64,000 nucleotides of DNA, from contig JAKSHZ010000004.1 in assembly GCA_024399115.1 (NCBI GenBank), positions 64,052 through 128,051 on the forward strand. Reading direction: 5' to 3'. A program made the translations under genes and the position numbers. Position 1 is the first letter of the stretch. The number at the start of each line of letters is the position of its first letter. Source of the DNA: Bacilli bacterium (GTDB taxonomy: Bacteria; Bacillota_I; Bacilli_A; RFN20; CAG-826). This document shows positions 1 through 8,253 of this stretch, piece after piece. Under the pieces are notes generated by a model. That model was given only the letters and a program-made list of their open reading frames with translations, was not told the DNA's origin and searched no databases.

Positions 1-335
1 AATTTATTATCTTCATTTCCATATAAAGGATTGCATCTATCCAAAAATGTTTTCATCATTCCTGACATCTCATAATAATAAATTGGTGTTGAAAAAATTA
101 TCACTTCTGCGTTTGATACTTTTTTAATTAGCTCTTCCATATCGTCTTTAATAACGCATTTATGATTAGTTTGGCAAGCTAAACAGCCTCTACAAAATCT
201 AATATCTTTGTCTTTTAAAGAAACAAACTCAACATCATTACCAGCATCTATTCCCCCTCTATATGCCTCTTTAGCTAATATCTCACTATTAGATCCATTT
301 CTTAAGCTCGTTGATATAATTAATACTTTCTTCAT
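1..335 (-). CDS. Flavodoxin/NADPH-dependent FMN reductase family protein (3' end missing)
   Basis: About 111 N-terminal residues are present; the gene runs off the left edge. It begins MKKVLIISTSLRNGSNSE, the phosphate-binding loop of FMN-binding flavodoxin-like reductases, and carries a CRGCLACQ cysteine cluster (about residues 49-56) typical of iron-sulfur flavoproteins of this superfamily. A later stretch, IIFSTPIYYYEMSG, matches the second FMN-contact strand. The start codon follows the upstream stop by one base, so it is the last gene of the operon marR-lipoprotein-reductase. Such MarR/flavoprotein pairs are commonly redox or xenobiotic responsive; that role here is inference. Confidence 0.8.
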   Translation of the reverse strand, partial: MKKVLIISTSLRNGSNSEILAKEAYRGGIDAGNDVEFVSLKDKDIRFCRGCLACQTNHKCVIKDDMEELIKKVSNAEVIIFSTPIYYYEMSGMMKTFLDRCNPLYGNEDNK

Positions 336-336
336 T

Positions 337-846
337 TTAAATAGCCTCTCCTATCATAAATGTAATTTCTATGTTTTTTTCTGATAATGCGCTAGTTAAT
401 CTAGCAACATCGTCTATATGTCCAAGCTTCGTATACGACCATGAATTACTTCCATAGAACACAACGATATTATTGCCGTTATATAAAACTACATCACCAG
501 GATTTGTTGTCATTTGCTTGTCATCTCTTGGTAAGGAGAATCCTAAGCTTCCTACTTTTTCAAAGCCACCATAGTCGCTAAACGATACTGTTAACGGAAG
601 TTTTTTTACCAATTCCTTTGTCGCGGAATTATCATCAAGTTTCATAGAAAACTCTTCTTTATCAATCTTTAAAATAATTGATTCTGTCATTTGTTCTTCA
701 CCTTTCACAATATTTTCACTTTCGATATTTTCACTTGAGTTATCGTCAAATGAGTTAGTAGAATCACCAAAATTACGAAGAGTGCATCCTGAAATCAATA
801 GGGTCGTAAATAATCCAATCATAGGGAAAAAGATTCTTCTATTCAT
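337..846 (-). CDS. Cyclophilin-like fold lipoprotein
   Basis: A 169-residue protein with a lipoprotein signal peptide: basic start, hydrophobic segment, lipobox LISGC with the lipidated Cys near residue 21. An acidic, Ser/Asn-rich linker follows, then a cyclophilin-like domain (about residues 55-165) with the stretches FSDYGGFEKVG, NPGDVVLYNGN and VVFYGSNSWSYT. The family is of unknown function and differs from true prolyl isomerases. A close paralogue lies at 40287-40793. Its start overlaps the end of the MarR gene by 8 bases, so translation is probably coupled. It is expected to sit on the outer face of the membrane. Confidence 0.8.
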   Translation of the reverse strand: MNRRIFFPMIGLFTTLLISGCTLRNFGDSTNSFDDNSSENIESENIVKGEEQMTESIILKIDKEEFSMKLDDNSATKELVKKLPLTVSFSDYGGFEKVGSLGFSLPRDDKQMTTNPGDVVLYNGNNIVVFYGSNSWSYTKLGHIDDVARLTSALSEKNIEITFMIGEAI

Positions 847-1270
847 GATCTACCGCCAAATTTTTTCTTAAGCCATTAAGTACTTCTATCATTTTATCTA
901 TTACGTCTTTGCTCAATAATTCATTAAATGTTTTTCTTTCAATTTCGTATAATTCAGCTAAAAGGCTAGATGCATAATCTTTCCCTTTTTGAGTAAGTTT
1001 TACTTCTAATTCTCTTTTTTGACCTTTGATTTGTACCAACTCGACATAACTATCACTTTCTAGTTCCTTCATAATTGTATTAACCGTACTCCTCGGTAAA
1101 TCCCAAGTCTCGCATATTTCTTTTTGACTATGAACTTTATTATCGTTTAGTGCATAAAGAATCCATAATAAGTTTTCCTTAACGCCTGAATTCTTTGCAT
1201 ACTCTGCATAAAATCCATCTATTTTATATAAAACTCTTCCAAATTCATAAAAAAATGTTTTGCTATTCAT
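839..1270 (-). CDS. MarR family transcriptional regulator
   Basis: A 143-residue protein with a winged helix-turn-helix: a helical N-terminus, then SQKEICETWDLPRSTVNTIMKELESDSYVELV (recognition helix and start of the wing) and a basic wing ending in LTQKGKDYA, as in MarR proteins. The open frame extends upstream, but an AAGGGGA ribosome binding site at 1277-1283 sits about 6 bases before the ATG at 1270, so that start is chosen. It is the first gene of the operon and probably represses it, releasing on an aromatic or oxidant ligand (inferred from family). The stop TAG overlaps the lipoprotein start. Confidence 0.88.
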   Translation of the reverse strand: MNSKTFFYEFGRVLYKIDGFYAEYAKNSGVKENLLWILYALNDNKVHSQKEICETWDLPRSTVNTIMKELESDSYVELVQIKGQKRELEVKLTQKGKDYASSLLAELYEIERKTFNELLSKDVIDKMIEVLNGLRKNLAVDHE

Positions 1271-1375
1271 AAACATTCCCCTTTTTGAAATCCTAATTCG
1301 TATTTTAACGTAATTAAAATTCACTGTCAATTTTGAAGCATTTTAAATCGTTATTATATTTGAACCAAAAATAAT

Positions 1376-1413
1376 CAAAAAAGACAATACTTTCTATCGT
1401 ATCGTCTTTATCA
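1376..1413 (-). terminator. Intrinsic terminator after the PBECR4-like gene
   Basis: Read on the minus strand, an 11-bp stem AAAGACGATAC / GTATTGTCTTT (one G-T pair) closes an 8-base loop and is followed by a T-rich run. It lies between the PBECR4-like gene and the MarR gene. Confidence 0.7.
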
Positions 1414-1504
1414 TTCAATATGGAAGAAACGCCCAGAAATGATACAAATGAGCCCCCTTATCTCAAAAAGTGAACCCTCCTTATTTTATTTCTTCGTAAC
1501 GATT

Positions 1505-2011
1505 CTATTTAACAACTTTCTCAATTTTGAAATTAGTAATTGCATTTTCTATTTTAATTTGATTTTTGTTAAGCAAAGTTAATGGTACATGAACATCATT
1601 TTTAATTTTAATAAATCCTAGAGTGCATTTGCCGTCACTTGTTGCAATTTTGCACTTCACTCTATTTTTCTCGAAAGACTCCTGAAAAATTAATTCACAA
1701 TCAAAGAAATTTCCTATGTTGGAGAGATTTTTCATCTTTTCTTTAACCTTGCCTTTAATTTCATCATTATTGTCGCAATCAAATTCTTCTAATTTCAACG
1801 TCTTGTGTAAACATTTGCAAAAGAATTCTTCGGCATACAATTTTGTAGTCACGCCAGTTAAATGTAAAAAATTATCCTTATGAAATCTTAGCAAATAGGC
1901 ATCTTTATTAACAAAATATTTTGAAGTAATTACAAAATCAATACCAATAAGCTTGTTATACTCATTAGCACATATGAATAATTTTGCTAAAACAGATTCT
2001 TTAAAAGCCAT
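1505..2011 (-). CDS. PBECR4-like (BECR-fold nuclease-related) protein
   Basis: A 168-residue soluble protein. It has the hallmark pattern I associate with PBECR4 (phage-Barnase-EndoU-ColicinE5/D-RelE-like nuclease 4): an N-terminal helix LFICANEYNKLIG, a strand pair ending in HKDNFLHLTGV (about residues 44-54), a long helical middle, and a C-terminal strand CTLGFIKIKNDVHVPLTLL. The conserved His in FLHLTG is a candidate functional residue. It is monocistronic, followed by its own terminator and preceded by a structured leader. Nuclease activity is not established for this family; the assignment is from motif memory. Confidence 0.55.
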   Translation of the reverse strand: MAFKESVLAKLFICANEYNKLIGIDFVITSKYFVNKDAYLLRFHKDNFLHLTGVTTKLYAEEFFCKCLHKTLKLEEFDCDNNDEIKGKVKEKMKNLSNIGNFFDCELIFQESFEKNRVKCKIATSDGKCTLGFIKIKNDVHVPLTLLNKNQIKIENAITNFKIEKVVK

Positions 2012-2033
2012 AAATAAAAAAACGTTTTTAGGT

Positions 2034-2112
2034 GCGTCACCACCGCGCGAATAGGTTTTAAGTCTCTATTCCGACCAATCTTGAAGAAATTTTAAAGTCT
2101 TCTTCTTGACGC
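2034..2112 (-). other. Structured 5' leader of the PBECR4-like gene
   Basis: On the minus strand the leader opens with GCGTCA (2112-2107) and closes with TGACGC (2039-2034), a potential 6-bp outer stem. Inside are two hairpins: GAAGAA..TTTCTTC with an AT-rich loop, and GGAATAG..CTATTC. Only about 22 bases separate it from the start codon. The pattern suggests a folded regulatory RNA, but no known riboswitch class is recognised. Confidence 0.35.
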
Positions 2113-2195
2113 TTATATTATAACAAGTAATAAAAAATCTGCAAATAAAAGCATCTCTAATTTTCTTGGGTCAAAAGCACCATTTTGATACAAAG

Positions 2196-2222
2196 TTCGT
2201 ACACCTTCGTACAGTTCGTACA
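2196..2222. repeat. Three tandem TTCGTACA copies
   Basis: The octamer TTCGTACA occurs at 2196, 2206 and 2215 (9-10 bp spacing) in the gap between two minus-strand genes. Helical spacing would suit protein binding. Confidence 0.5.
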
Positions 2223-2263
2223 GCTTTCGTTTCTATATATAACTAGCTTTTTTAGAAAAACTA

Positions 2264-3793
2264 TCAATGTCTCATCCTTAATGATTGGCTTCTAATTTCT
2301 TCCTCACAGTCATAATGAGCCTCTGTGATAGTGATTACATCCAAAGGACAATTGAATTCTTTTAATTCTTCAAACGCGGATGAACGGCAGAAACTGCAAT
2401 AAGAGTTTTCATAAACAAATATCAGCAGTTCTTTAGATGGCTTATTCATGAGCATTATTGGAGAAACGATATTGTGCCACTTTCTAGTGTTGAAAGATAT
2501 CTTGGTTTTAAGAACATATTTTGTGATAAGTGGTAAGTCTTCTTCTTTTGAATTATCCATTAATAAAGGCAAGAGTTCTAAATAATTATCATTAGTTAAA
2601 TGAGTAAGGACATGTTCTCTAATATCCTCGCTTCTAATTCTTGAAAGGAGTTCTAATATATTAGCTTTTCTTTTTGGTGGTACTTTATCTAATTCGCCTA
2701 AAAGTACTAATACATCTGGTGGTTCACTTTTAGTTCTTTTCTTAGATTTAACGTCATCTTTCTCGCTCTTTTTCAAAAGAACATTTAATTTATAAGACAA
2801 CTGATTTTTATTTGAAATCACTTCTTTTTTATAATCTTCATAATAGGTATCTATATACCAAGCAAACTTTTGGACATCAATCTTTTTGCCGTTGAACAAT
2901 GAAAGAATGTCCTTAGAAATACGTTCGTAATCCTCAAAATTATTAGTGAGAGTAAAACAAACTGAAACAAAGTTATCCACTACTTTTGGATTAGTGGAAA
3001 TTAGATCGTGCATTTCAGAATATAGTGATTCTAATTTATCTTGAGCCTTTTTATAACCATCCAAGCTGAAACAAAAGAGAAGCCAACTAAGATGAGCAAA
3101 GAGAAAACTCTTATTAGAAATTGAAATGGTTTTAATGATTTTATCTAAGAATGGTTCTTTGTCTTCGTATGCCGACAAGGCTTCATAAATATAATCAGCA
3201 TGTGTACCATTGCATTTATCCCACGTAACATCATGAGTGCAAGCATACATTATTAGTTTAGAATACTTTTTAGGATTGTTTTTGATAATGGCTAAAGCCC
3301 TGCCTTGCCCTTTTAATAAACTTTGTTTAACATCATTAAGTTTATAGTGTTTATAATGTTGTGCTAAAAGGTACATTTCATATTCTTCTAACAGGGACAA
3401 AGCTTCTTCATCAGCTTTTTCATCGAGCATTTTTTGGCTCGTGGTCTCCTTAGAAATCCACTGAAAATACATCGATAGACCATAAAACAAATAATAAATT
3501 ATCTCTCTTCTCCAGTTAGCTTTTGATTCTTTCGCGGCAACGTAAAGTTGTGGAAGGACATTCCTCTCTTCGTTATCATAAAAAACGCAATATGATTTCT
3601 GTCCATCTTTTGGATCTACAAAATACTCTTTGTTGATAAAATAAACGTTGCACTTTTTGGGAAAGAAAAAGCGTTTCTTCAAGAACGAGACAATGCTAAT
3701 TATTTCACTTCTAATAGAGTCTTTTGCTCCGCTTTCAAAATGAAGTTGTAGTTTGTTAGTGTTAGACGCCTGACTAGTGTTTTGTATAAACAT
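2264..3793 (-). CDS. Unknown protein with a possible degenerate peptidase-like N-terminus and HEAT-like C-terminus
   Basis: A 509-residue soluble protein I do not recognise with certainty. Residues 30-120 form an alpha/beta region with YYLFYGLSMYFQWI at the place where related Firmicutes proteins might carry an HExxH helix; no HExxH is present here. The C-terminal third (from about VLVLLGELDKVPPKRKANILELLSRI) reads as paired amphipathic helices typical of HEAT-type solenoids, and the tail has a CSFC cysteine pair. The ATG at 3793 lies only 8 bases after a TATAAT box (3802-3807) without a ribosome binding site, so the transcript may be leaderless. Confidence 0.6.
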   Translation of the reverse strand: MFIQNTSQASNTNKLQLHFESGAKDSIRSEIISIVSFLKKRFFFPKKCNVYFINKEYFVDPKDGQKSYCVFYDNEERNVLPQLYVAAKESKANWRREIIYYLFYGLSMYFQWISKETTSQKMLDEKADEEALSLLEEYEMYLLAQHYKHYKLNDVKQSLLKGQGRALAIIKNNPKKYSKLIMYACTHDVTWDKCNGTHADYIYEALSAYEDKEPFLDKIIKTISISNKSFLFAHLSWLLFCFSLDGYKKAQDKLESLYSEMHDLISTNPKVVDNFVSVCFTLTNNFEDYERISKDILSLFNGKKIDVQKFAWYIDTYYEDYKKEVISNKNQLSYKLNVLLKKSEKDDVKSKKRTKSEPPDVLVLLGELDKVPPKRKANILELLSRIRSEDIREHVLTHLTNDNYLELLPLLMDNSKEEDLPLITKYVLKTKISFNTRKWHNIVSPIMLMNKPSKELLIFVYENSYCSFCRSSAFEELKEFNCPLDVITITEAHYDCEEEIRSQSLRMRH

Positions 3794-3979
3794 ACAACTC
3801 AATTATATCAAAACTCTAAGGTGTTGATTCTATGTTTTTCAGATTGATAGATAAACCTCATGTTACGTCTTTCGTTTTTGGTAATTCCTATCGTTTTACA
3901 AAAAGAGCTTTTTCATCAAAAGATATCAATTAAGGCAGTTTTACTCATTTTACTCTGTTTTTCATCAAAAATGCCCAAA

Positions 3980-4017
3980 AATGAAAAAATTCTGACACTT
4001 TTTATCGTATCAGAATT
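3980..4017 (-). terminator. Intrinsic terminator after tRNA-Leu
   Basis: Minus-strand stem ATTCTGATAC / GTGTCAGAAT (10 bp, one wobble) with an 8-base loop followed by six Ts, immediately downstream of the tRNA. Confidence 0.75.
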
Positions 4018-4027
4018 ATCTTCTAAA

Positions 4028-4112
4028 TGGTGCGGCTAGCAGGAATCGAACCTGTACGGGTCACCCCACTAGATCCTAAGTCTAGCGCGTCTGCCAGTTC
4101 CGCCATAGCCGC
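4028..4112 (-). tRNA. tRNA-Leu (anticodon UAG)
   Basis: The 85-base minus-strand sequence folds as a class II tRNA: acceptor stem GCGGCTA/TAGCCGC, encoded CCA, anticodon loop CTTAGGA (anticodon TAG), a long variable arm and T-loop TTCGAAT. It reads CUA leucine codons. It has its own promoter and terminator. Confidence 0.95.
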
Positions 4113-4122
4113 AACTTTTAAT

Positions 4123-4151
4123 ATTCTAAAAGATAACAGAGTTATTTTCAA
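4123..4151 (-). promoter_or_regulatory. Promoter of tRNA-Leu
   Basis: Minus-strand TTGAAA, 17-bp spacer, TAGAAT, with the tRNA 5' end 11 bases downstream of the -10 box. Confidence 0.6.
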
Positions 4152-4154
4152 AGA

Positions 4155-4742
4155 CTATTTAGTGTTAAGTTGCTTTCTTAAATCTTTGAATACTGTTTTC
4201 CTTAAGAAAATAATAGAAATAACAAACACAGTGACGCCAAGTGCTGCAAGAACTACGAACATCCACTTAACTTTTATAGCGTCACTAAACATACCGACAA
4301 TTCCTGCAACAATACTAGAAATAGTAATTAATACAAATGGAACTGCGTTATGTTTTTGTCTATTAAAATCACTGAAGAACATAATAGAGCAAAGGATTAA
4401 TCCACCAAAAGAAACGATAGGAATGACTGTTAATCCCCAACCACCATCAGTCAATAATAAGTTAATTAAGATTAACATGATGATGACATTTAAAACTTGT
4501 TTAATTGTTTGATATGTTCTATTTAACTCATATAAAGATGGAGAGATGAATGTACTCCAAATCATGTAGATACCAAAGATAGCTACAACCGACCAGGCCT
4601 TTCCGCCTGCCCAAATATTTATAAGTGGTAAAACGATGATAGCTAGAACAAAGAAGATGTTGAAAATAAAGGAAAACACTTTCCAGAATTTACGTCTTCT
4701 TTTTCTTGGAGGATAAGTGACTTTAATTTCCATTGTATTCAC
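4155..4742 (-). CDS. DUF6320 membrane protein
   Basis: A 195-residue polytopic membrane protein with a basic cytoplasmic N-terminus (PPRKRRRKFW) and about six hydrophobic segments spread over residues 20-185. Sequence and context match DUF6320 proteins, which are found beside condensation-domain-like acyltransferases. Here the acyltransferase gene lies directly upstream and overlaps it by 20 bases, so the two are co-translated and probably work together at the membrane. The biochemical role is unknown; handling of a lipid or cell-envelope acyl acceptor is inference. Confidence 0.75.
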   Translation of the reverse strand: MNTMEIKVTYPPRKRRRKFWKVFSFIFNIFFVLAIIVLPLINIWAGGKAWSVVAIFGIYMIWSTFISPSLYELNRTYQTIKQVLNVIIMLILINLLLTDGGWGLTVIPIVSFGGLILCSIMFFSDFNRQKHNAVPFVLITISSIVAGIVGMFSDAIKVKWMFVVLAALGVTVFVISIIFLRKTVFKDLRKQLNTK

Positions 4743-6264
4743 TCCCTTCTACGACTACATCTAAGCCGTCATCTTTAAAGATGTTATATAATCTTTCTTC
4801 AAATGAAGGATCTTTTGTATATTTTGAAATTGATAAAGTAGTAACACCATTGACAGCGCATCCTGTAACTTGAGCTCTATGGAAGAAACTTGTTCCTAAG
4901 ATGAAGTCCATTCCGAGGACTTCTTTTGCCATATCTTCAGGTAAATCAACTTTACCCAAATTTGAGAATGGGCAAGTGAAAACGTTATCACCGAAGATTT
5001 GATATAAAGTTCTAGTTCCAAATACTTTTAATGGTAATGGTAAGAACCTCATGTTATTCATCAAACCATTTGTACCTGCTGCCATAGCTAACATCTTTTC
5101 TGCAGTGACATTTTCTTTTAACTTTTCACTGTTTTCTTTACATAAGCTATCAAAGTCATGAATCTCTCCGATTGGAGATCTTAAACCTGTATAAAGCGAA
5201 AGGTTTCTTAAAGTGATTGATGGGATAAACTTTCTCATGTTAACAGGCATAATGATTGCAACATCGCCTTGAATCTCATCGATTGCGTCTTTACACGCAA
5301 ACATAATCGCTGTTGTGACGTAAGGAGTTAATCCAACTCCATATTTAGCAGCGACGTCTTTTAAACTTTGAGTGTTAATTCTAAAGTGAAGAACCTTGCA
5401 TGGCCTATTTTTTGATAAAGGTCCACTTAATTGGAGCGCTCTTTTATTGATGTATCCTGCAGGATTATTTTTTCTTTTTACTTTTAAGAAATCATTAGCA
5501 AATTCTGCGTCATCAACCATTGAATTGCAATCCATAACTAATGGGCTTGGTGCAATTGGTTTATCAAGTAACTTTAAATAAGTTGCTGTAAGACACTTTA
5601 AAAATTCCTTAGCACCCGTTCCGTCAGTTAGACAATGGAAGAATTCTACACTTAATCTATTTTGATAATATAAAACTCTGAATGTTTTAGAACCACTTAC
5701 AGCAATAGGAATTCTTTGAACAGGTAATGGTCCTTCTTTTTCTACTGCAAATCTTCTTCTGATTGAGTCTAAGTAATGCCAAAATAAACCTTTTTTAACT
5801 GACATTGCAAAATATGGGAATCTTTTAATAGTAAATGTAAGAGCCATTTGCAAAAGCTCTGGACGAATTACATCTTTTAAATAGAAAGCTTCACGGAACA
5901 CTGCCATATTACTTCTATCTAAGAATTGAGTATACGATTTTCCGACTTCATCTAAAGGTAACCAGAAATCAGGGTTTCTTGAATAGAAACCGCCTAAATT
6001 TGTTAAATCTAATAACTCTAAAGCTTTATCTAAAGAAAAGCCCATAGAAAAATATTCAATTAAAGCGTTTTCAAAATCGTTTTTGATCTTTTTTCTATCT
6101 GATCCTAAAACGTATAATCTATCGTCAAGTTCACCAAAAAATTTCTTAAGTTTATTTTGATCTTCCACCCCTAATGAAATGAAATATTTATAAAACTTAG
6201 GATTCTTCTTTCCAAACTTAATCTTTTTCTCTTTTTTTGTTTTTTTAATCTTTTTGTCGCCCAT
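4723..6264 (-). CDS. Condensation-domain/PapA-like acyltransferase
   Basis: A protein of about 513 residues of the CoA-dependent acyltransferase fold (wax-ester synthase, PapA, alcohol acetyltransferase group). The catalytic pattern HxxxDG is present as FFHCLTDGTGAKEF (about residues 207-220). Other family features are FTIKRFPYFAMSVKKG near residue 150 and the C-terminal NLGKVDLPE. The Lys-rich N-terminus could contact membrane. The first ATG (6282) lies inside a TATAAT box, so the internal ATG at 6264 is preferred; a second TATAAT ends 9 bases before it. It is paired with the downstream DUF6320 gene. The acyl donor and acceptor are unknown. Confidence 0.78.
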   Translation of the reverse strand: MGDKKIKKTKKEKKIKFGKKNPKFYKYFISLGVEDQNKLKKFFGELDDRLYVLGSDRKKIKNDFENALIEYFSMGFSLDKALELLDLTNLGGFYSRNPDFWLPLDEVGKSYTQFLDRSNMAVFREAFYLKDVIRPELLQMALTFTIKRFPYFAMSVKKGLFWHYLDSIRRRFAVEKEGPLPVQRIPIAVSGSKTFRVLYYQNRLSVEFFHCLTDGTGAKEFLKCLTATYLKLLDKPIAPSPLVMDCNSMVDDAEFANDFLKVKRKNNPAGYINKRALQLSGPLSKNRPCKVLHFRINTQSLKDVAAKYGVGLTPYVTTAIMFACKDAIDEIQGDVAIIMPVNMRKFIPSITLRNLSLYTGLRSPIGEIHDFDSLCKENSEKLKENVTAEKMLAMAAGTNGLMNNMRFLPLPLKVFGTRTLYQIFGDNVFTCPFSNLGKVDLPEDMAKEVLGMDFILGTSFFHRAQVTGCAVNGVTTLSISKYTKDPSFEERLYNIFKDDGLDVVVEGSEYNGN

Positions 6265-6287
6265 GACTAAATTATTATACATTATAG

Positions 6288-6303
6288 TTTAGATAAATCT
6301 AAA
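6288..6303. promoter_or_regulatory. Palindrome at the acyltransferase promoter
   Basis: Perfect 7-bp inverted repeat TTTAGAT-AA-ATCTAAA directly upstream of the TATAAT boxes of the acyltransferase operon. It is a candidate operator; no cognate regulator can be named. Confidence 0.45.
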
Positions 6304-6319
6304 CAATTACACTTATACA

Positions 6320-6348
6320 AAAACAGTAACCTCATCAGTTACTGTTCA
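6320..6348 (-). terminator. Intrinsic terminator of the RCK protein gene
   Basis: Perfect 9-bp stem AACAGTAAC / GTTACTGTT with a 7-base loop followed by Ts. The gene's TAA stop lies inside the stem. Confidence 0.75.
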
Positions 6349-7361
6349 ATTTCAACTACCTCTTGTTTTGTATTCATATCGAATAAGTACTTAATATTCT
6401 TATATGGACCAAACACCATTAAGTCATCTCCAGGTAAGATTTTTGTGCTTCTTGTGACGTTAACTATACCTTCATCTCTTTTGATAAGAACGATGTTAAT
6501 GTGGTACTTTGTCTTAATCACTGTATCCGCTAATTCTTTATCCTTTAATTCATCAGGAACTATCTTAACAGCGATTTCCACCATCGCTTTATCTTGATAG
6601 TTTCTAATAATTGAAATTTCATTATTGATGCTGCTCTTGAGTTCGTTTTCTTCTTCTTTACTAATTTTAAATCCGCCGAAGAAAGTATTAATTGATTTGT
6701 TATTTCCGAACACAACTACAACATCCTTCTTTTGGATGATTGTATCTTTATTGATGCTAACGTTAAGGTTCTTTCTTCTAATAAACATAACGTTGATTGA
6801 GTATTGATCCTTAATGTGTGATTCAAACAAAGTCTTATCTTGGAGTTGTTCTGGGACATTGTTTAATAAAACTTCAGCAATACATTCATCGCCATAGCTA
6901 TCTAAAATTGTAATGACGTTACCACCGTTTTTACGAGCGTAGAAATAATAACCAATCTTTTGAATAACACTTTCAATTGGCTTTTTAACGAAAGGTAAAT
7001 TAATAAGGATAATAAATAAAATAAACACTCCAAATGCGATAAGTAAGAATCTAGAGTCTCTATTTAAAGTGTCGATATCAAAGCTTGAAACTGTATCTAC
7101 AACAAGAGAAATAACAACGATTGAAAGCAAATTACCGATCAACATGCAAGTTACAGCAAGTCTTCTACGTGTTGGGTTTGATGTAATGGTTTCACTTTCT
7201 GTAGTAGTAAAACCAACAGAAGTTAATAACGAAATTGTCTGAAATAAAGCTTTGTTTGCGTTTAAACCAGTAATTCTAAAAAGAGTAGAAAAAAGCCCTA
7301 CTAATGCCATGTAAATAATAATAATTACCATGAATAACACTAATAAGGTTGTAATGTTCAT
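6339..7361 (-). CDS. K+-channel-like membrane protein with two RCK-C (TrkA-C) domains
   Basis: A 340-residue protein. The N-terminal 130 residues hold hydrophobic helices at about 3-25, 67-90 and 103-125, with a pore-loop-like segment ALFQTISLLTSVGFTTTES (about residues 38-56) resembling the P-loops of TrkH/KtrB potassium transporters. Two tandem RCK-C/TrkA-C domains follow (about 150-225 and 250-330), each with the INVMFIRR or INIVLIKRDE strand and a DVVVVFG or DDLMVFG motif; in other proteins these bind ligands such as c-di-AMP. A ribosome binding site GAGGAAAG precedes the ATG. Too short for a full TrkH; transport is inferred. Confidence 0.7.
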   Translation of the reverse strand: MNITTLLVLFMVIIIIYMALVGLFSTLFRITGLNANKALFQTISLLTSVGFTTTESETITSNPTRRRLAVTCMLIGNLLSIVVISLVVDTVSSFDIDTLNRDSRFLLIAFGVFILFIILINLPFVKKPIESVIQKIGYYFYARKNGGNVITILDSYGDECIAEVLLNNVPEQLQDKTLFESHIKDQYSINVMFIRRKNLNVSINKDTIIQKKDVVVVFGNNKSINTFFGGFKISKEEENELKSSINNEISIIRNYQDKAMVEIAVKIVPDELKDKELADTVIKTKYHINIVLIKRDEGIVNVTRSTKILPGDDLMVFGPYKNIKYLFDMNTKQEVVEIEQ

Positions 7362-7430
7362 CGTTTCTTTCCTCTTATAGAAATATATTAATGCAAATTT
7401 CCTATAAATAAAGATTTATTTTATAAATAT

Positions 7431-8165
7431 TTATGATTTTCTCTTCTTGGATTTTTTCTCGCTGAATTGTTCGCCTAATTCATTAGCTCTATCACAGAAT
7501 TTTTGCGCCATTCCTTTATAATCTCTTCCAAACTCTTCTCTTAATTGAGAGAAAGGAACACCCTTATCAATGACAAATGTTCTTGTCTTTTTAACGTAAT
7601 AACAGTTGTATAACTTGATGTCGCAATTGAAGTTTTCACAATATCTACTTGCAGCTAAGAAACCTCCACCGAAGTATTTATTCAAATGCTTATGATATCC
7701 ATCATGAGAATCTTCTGGATAAATAATGATGCTTTCACCTTCGTTTAAAGTCTTTAAAGTTTCATCAATTGTATATAAGAATCTATAGTCAGTATATGTA
7801 GGAATTAGTTTCATTCCACGATAGAAAATTCTTACGAACGGAGTAATGATTCCAGCTAAAATTTTTGATATGAATGGACGGAAACCTTTTTTAAGAGGTA
7901 AATAAATTCTAGAAAGATAACGATAGTTTTCTTTGAAAGTTCCAGTCATCTCATGTGTACCCCAGAATCTCATTTTAATAGGAGCGTAAAGTTCGTGGAA
8001 AACAGGAGCAGACGCGCCTACGTGATTCGAAAAAATGATACAAGTTTCTTTGGGTTCTTCTCCTAAGAAAACATATTTACGTCTTCTAAAGAAGATTCTT
8101 AAGAATCCTAATAATATACGGAACCATCTTTTTCTGTTATTTCTAACTACTCTGATCTTTGCCAT
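7431..8165 (-). CDS. PlsC-like acyltransferase
   Basis: A 244-residue protein of the glycerolipid acyltransferase fold. The block I equivalent is SNHVGASAP (about residue 47), where the usual NHxxxxD has lost its Asp. Block III is IIIYPEDSHDGY (about residue 157), in place of PEGTR. A basic N-terminus and a hydrophobic patch suggest peripheral membrane association. The divergent catalytic boxes make the substrate uncertain and leave activity open. The start has no clear ribosome binding site. Confidence 0.7.
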   Translation of the reverse strand: MAKIRVVRNNRKRWFRILLGFLRIFFRRRKYVFLGEEPKETCIIFSNHVGASAPVFHELYAPIKMRFWGTHEMTGTFKENYRYLSRIYLPLKKGFRPFISKILAGIITPFVRIFYRGMKLIPTYTDYRFLYTIDETLKTLNEGESIIIYPEDSHDGYHKHLNKYFGGGFLAASRYCENFNCDIKLYNCYYVKKTRTFVIDKGVPFSQLREEFGRDYKGMAQKFCDRANELGEQFSEKKSKKRKS

Positions 8166-8253
8166 ATTTTATTTAATAAATAAACCAAAGAAAAAAGAAA
8201 ATGTCAATCAATGAGCATTATTCAAGTTGGATAAAATATAAAAATTTAATCTT

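Noticed and set aside
2031-2060. GGTGG-containing leader as a T-box
   Set aside because: The conserved T-box antiterminator bulge and specifier loop are not present, and the downstream gene is not amino-acid related.
4027-4512. Plus-strand 161-codon frame over tRNA-Leu and DUF6320
   Set aside because: It reads through the tRNA and antisense to a clear membrane protein; a shadow frame.
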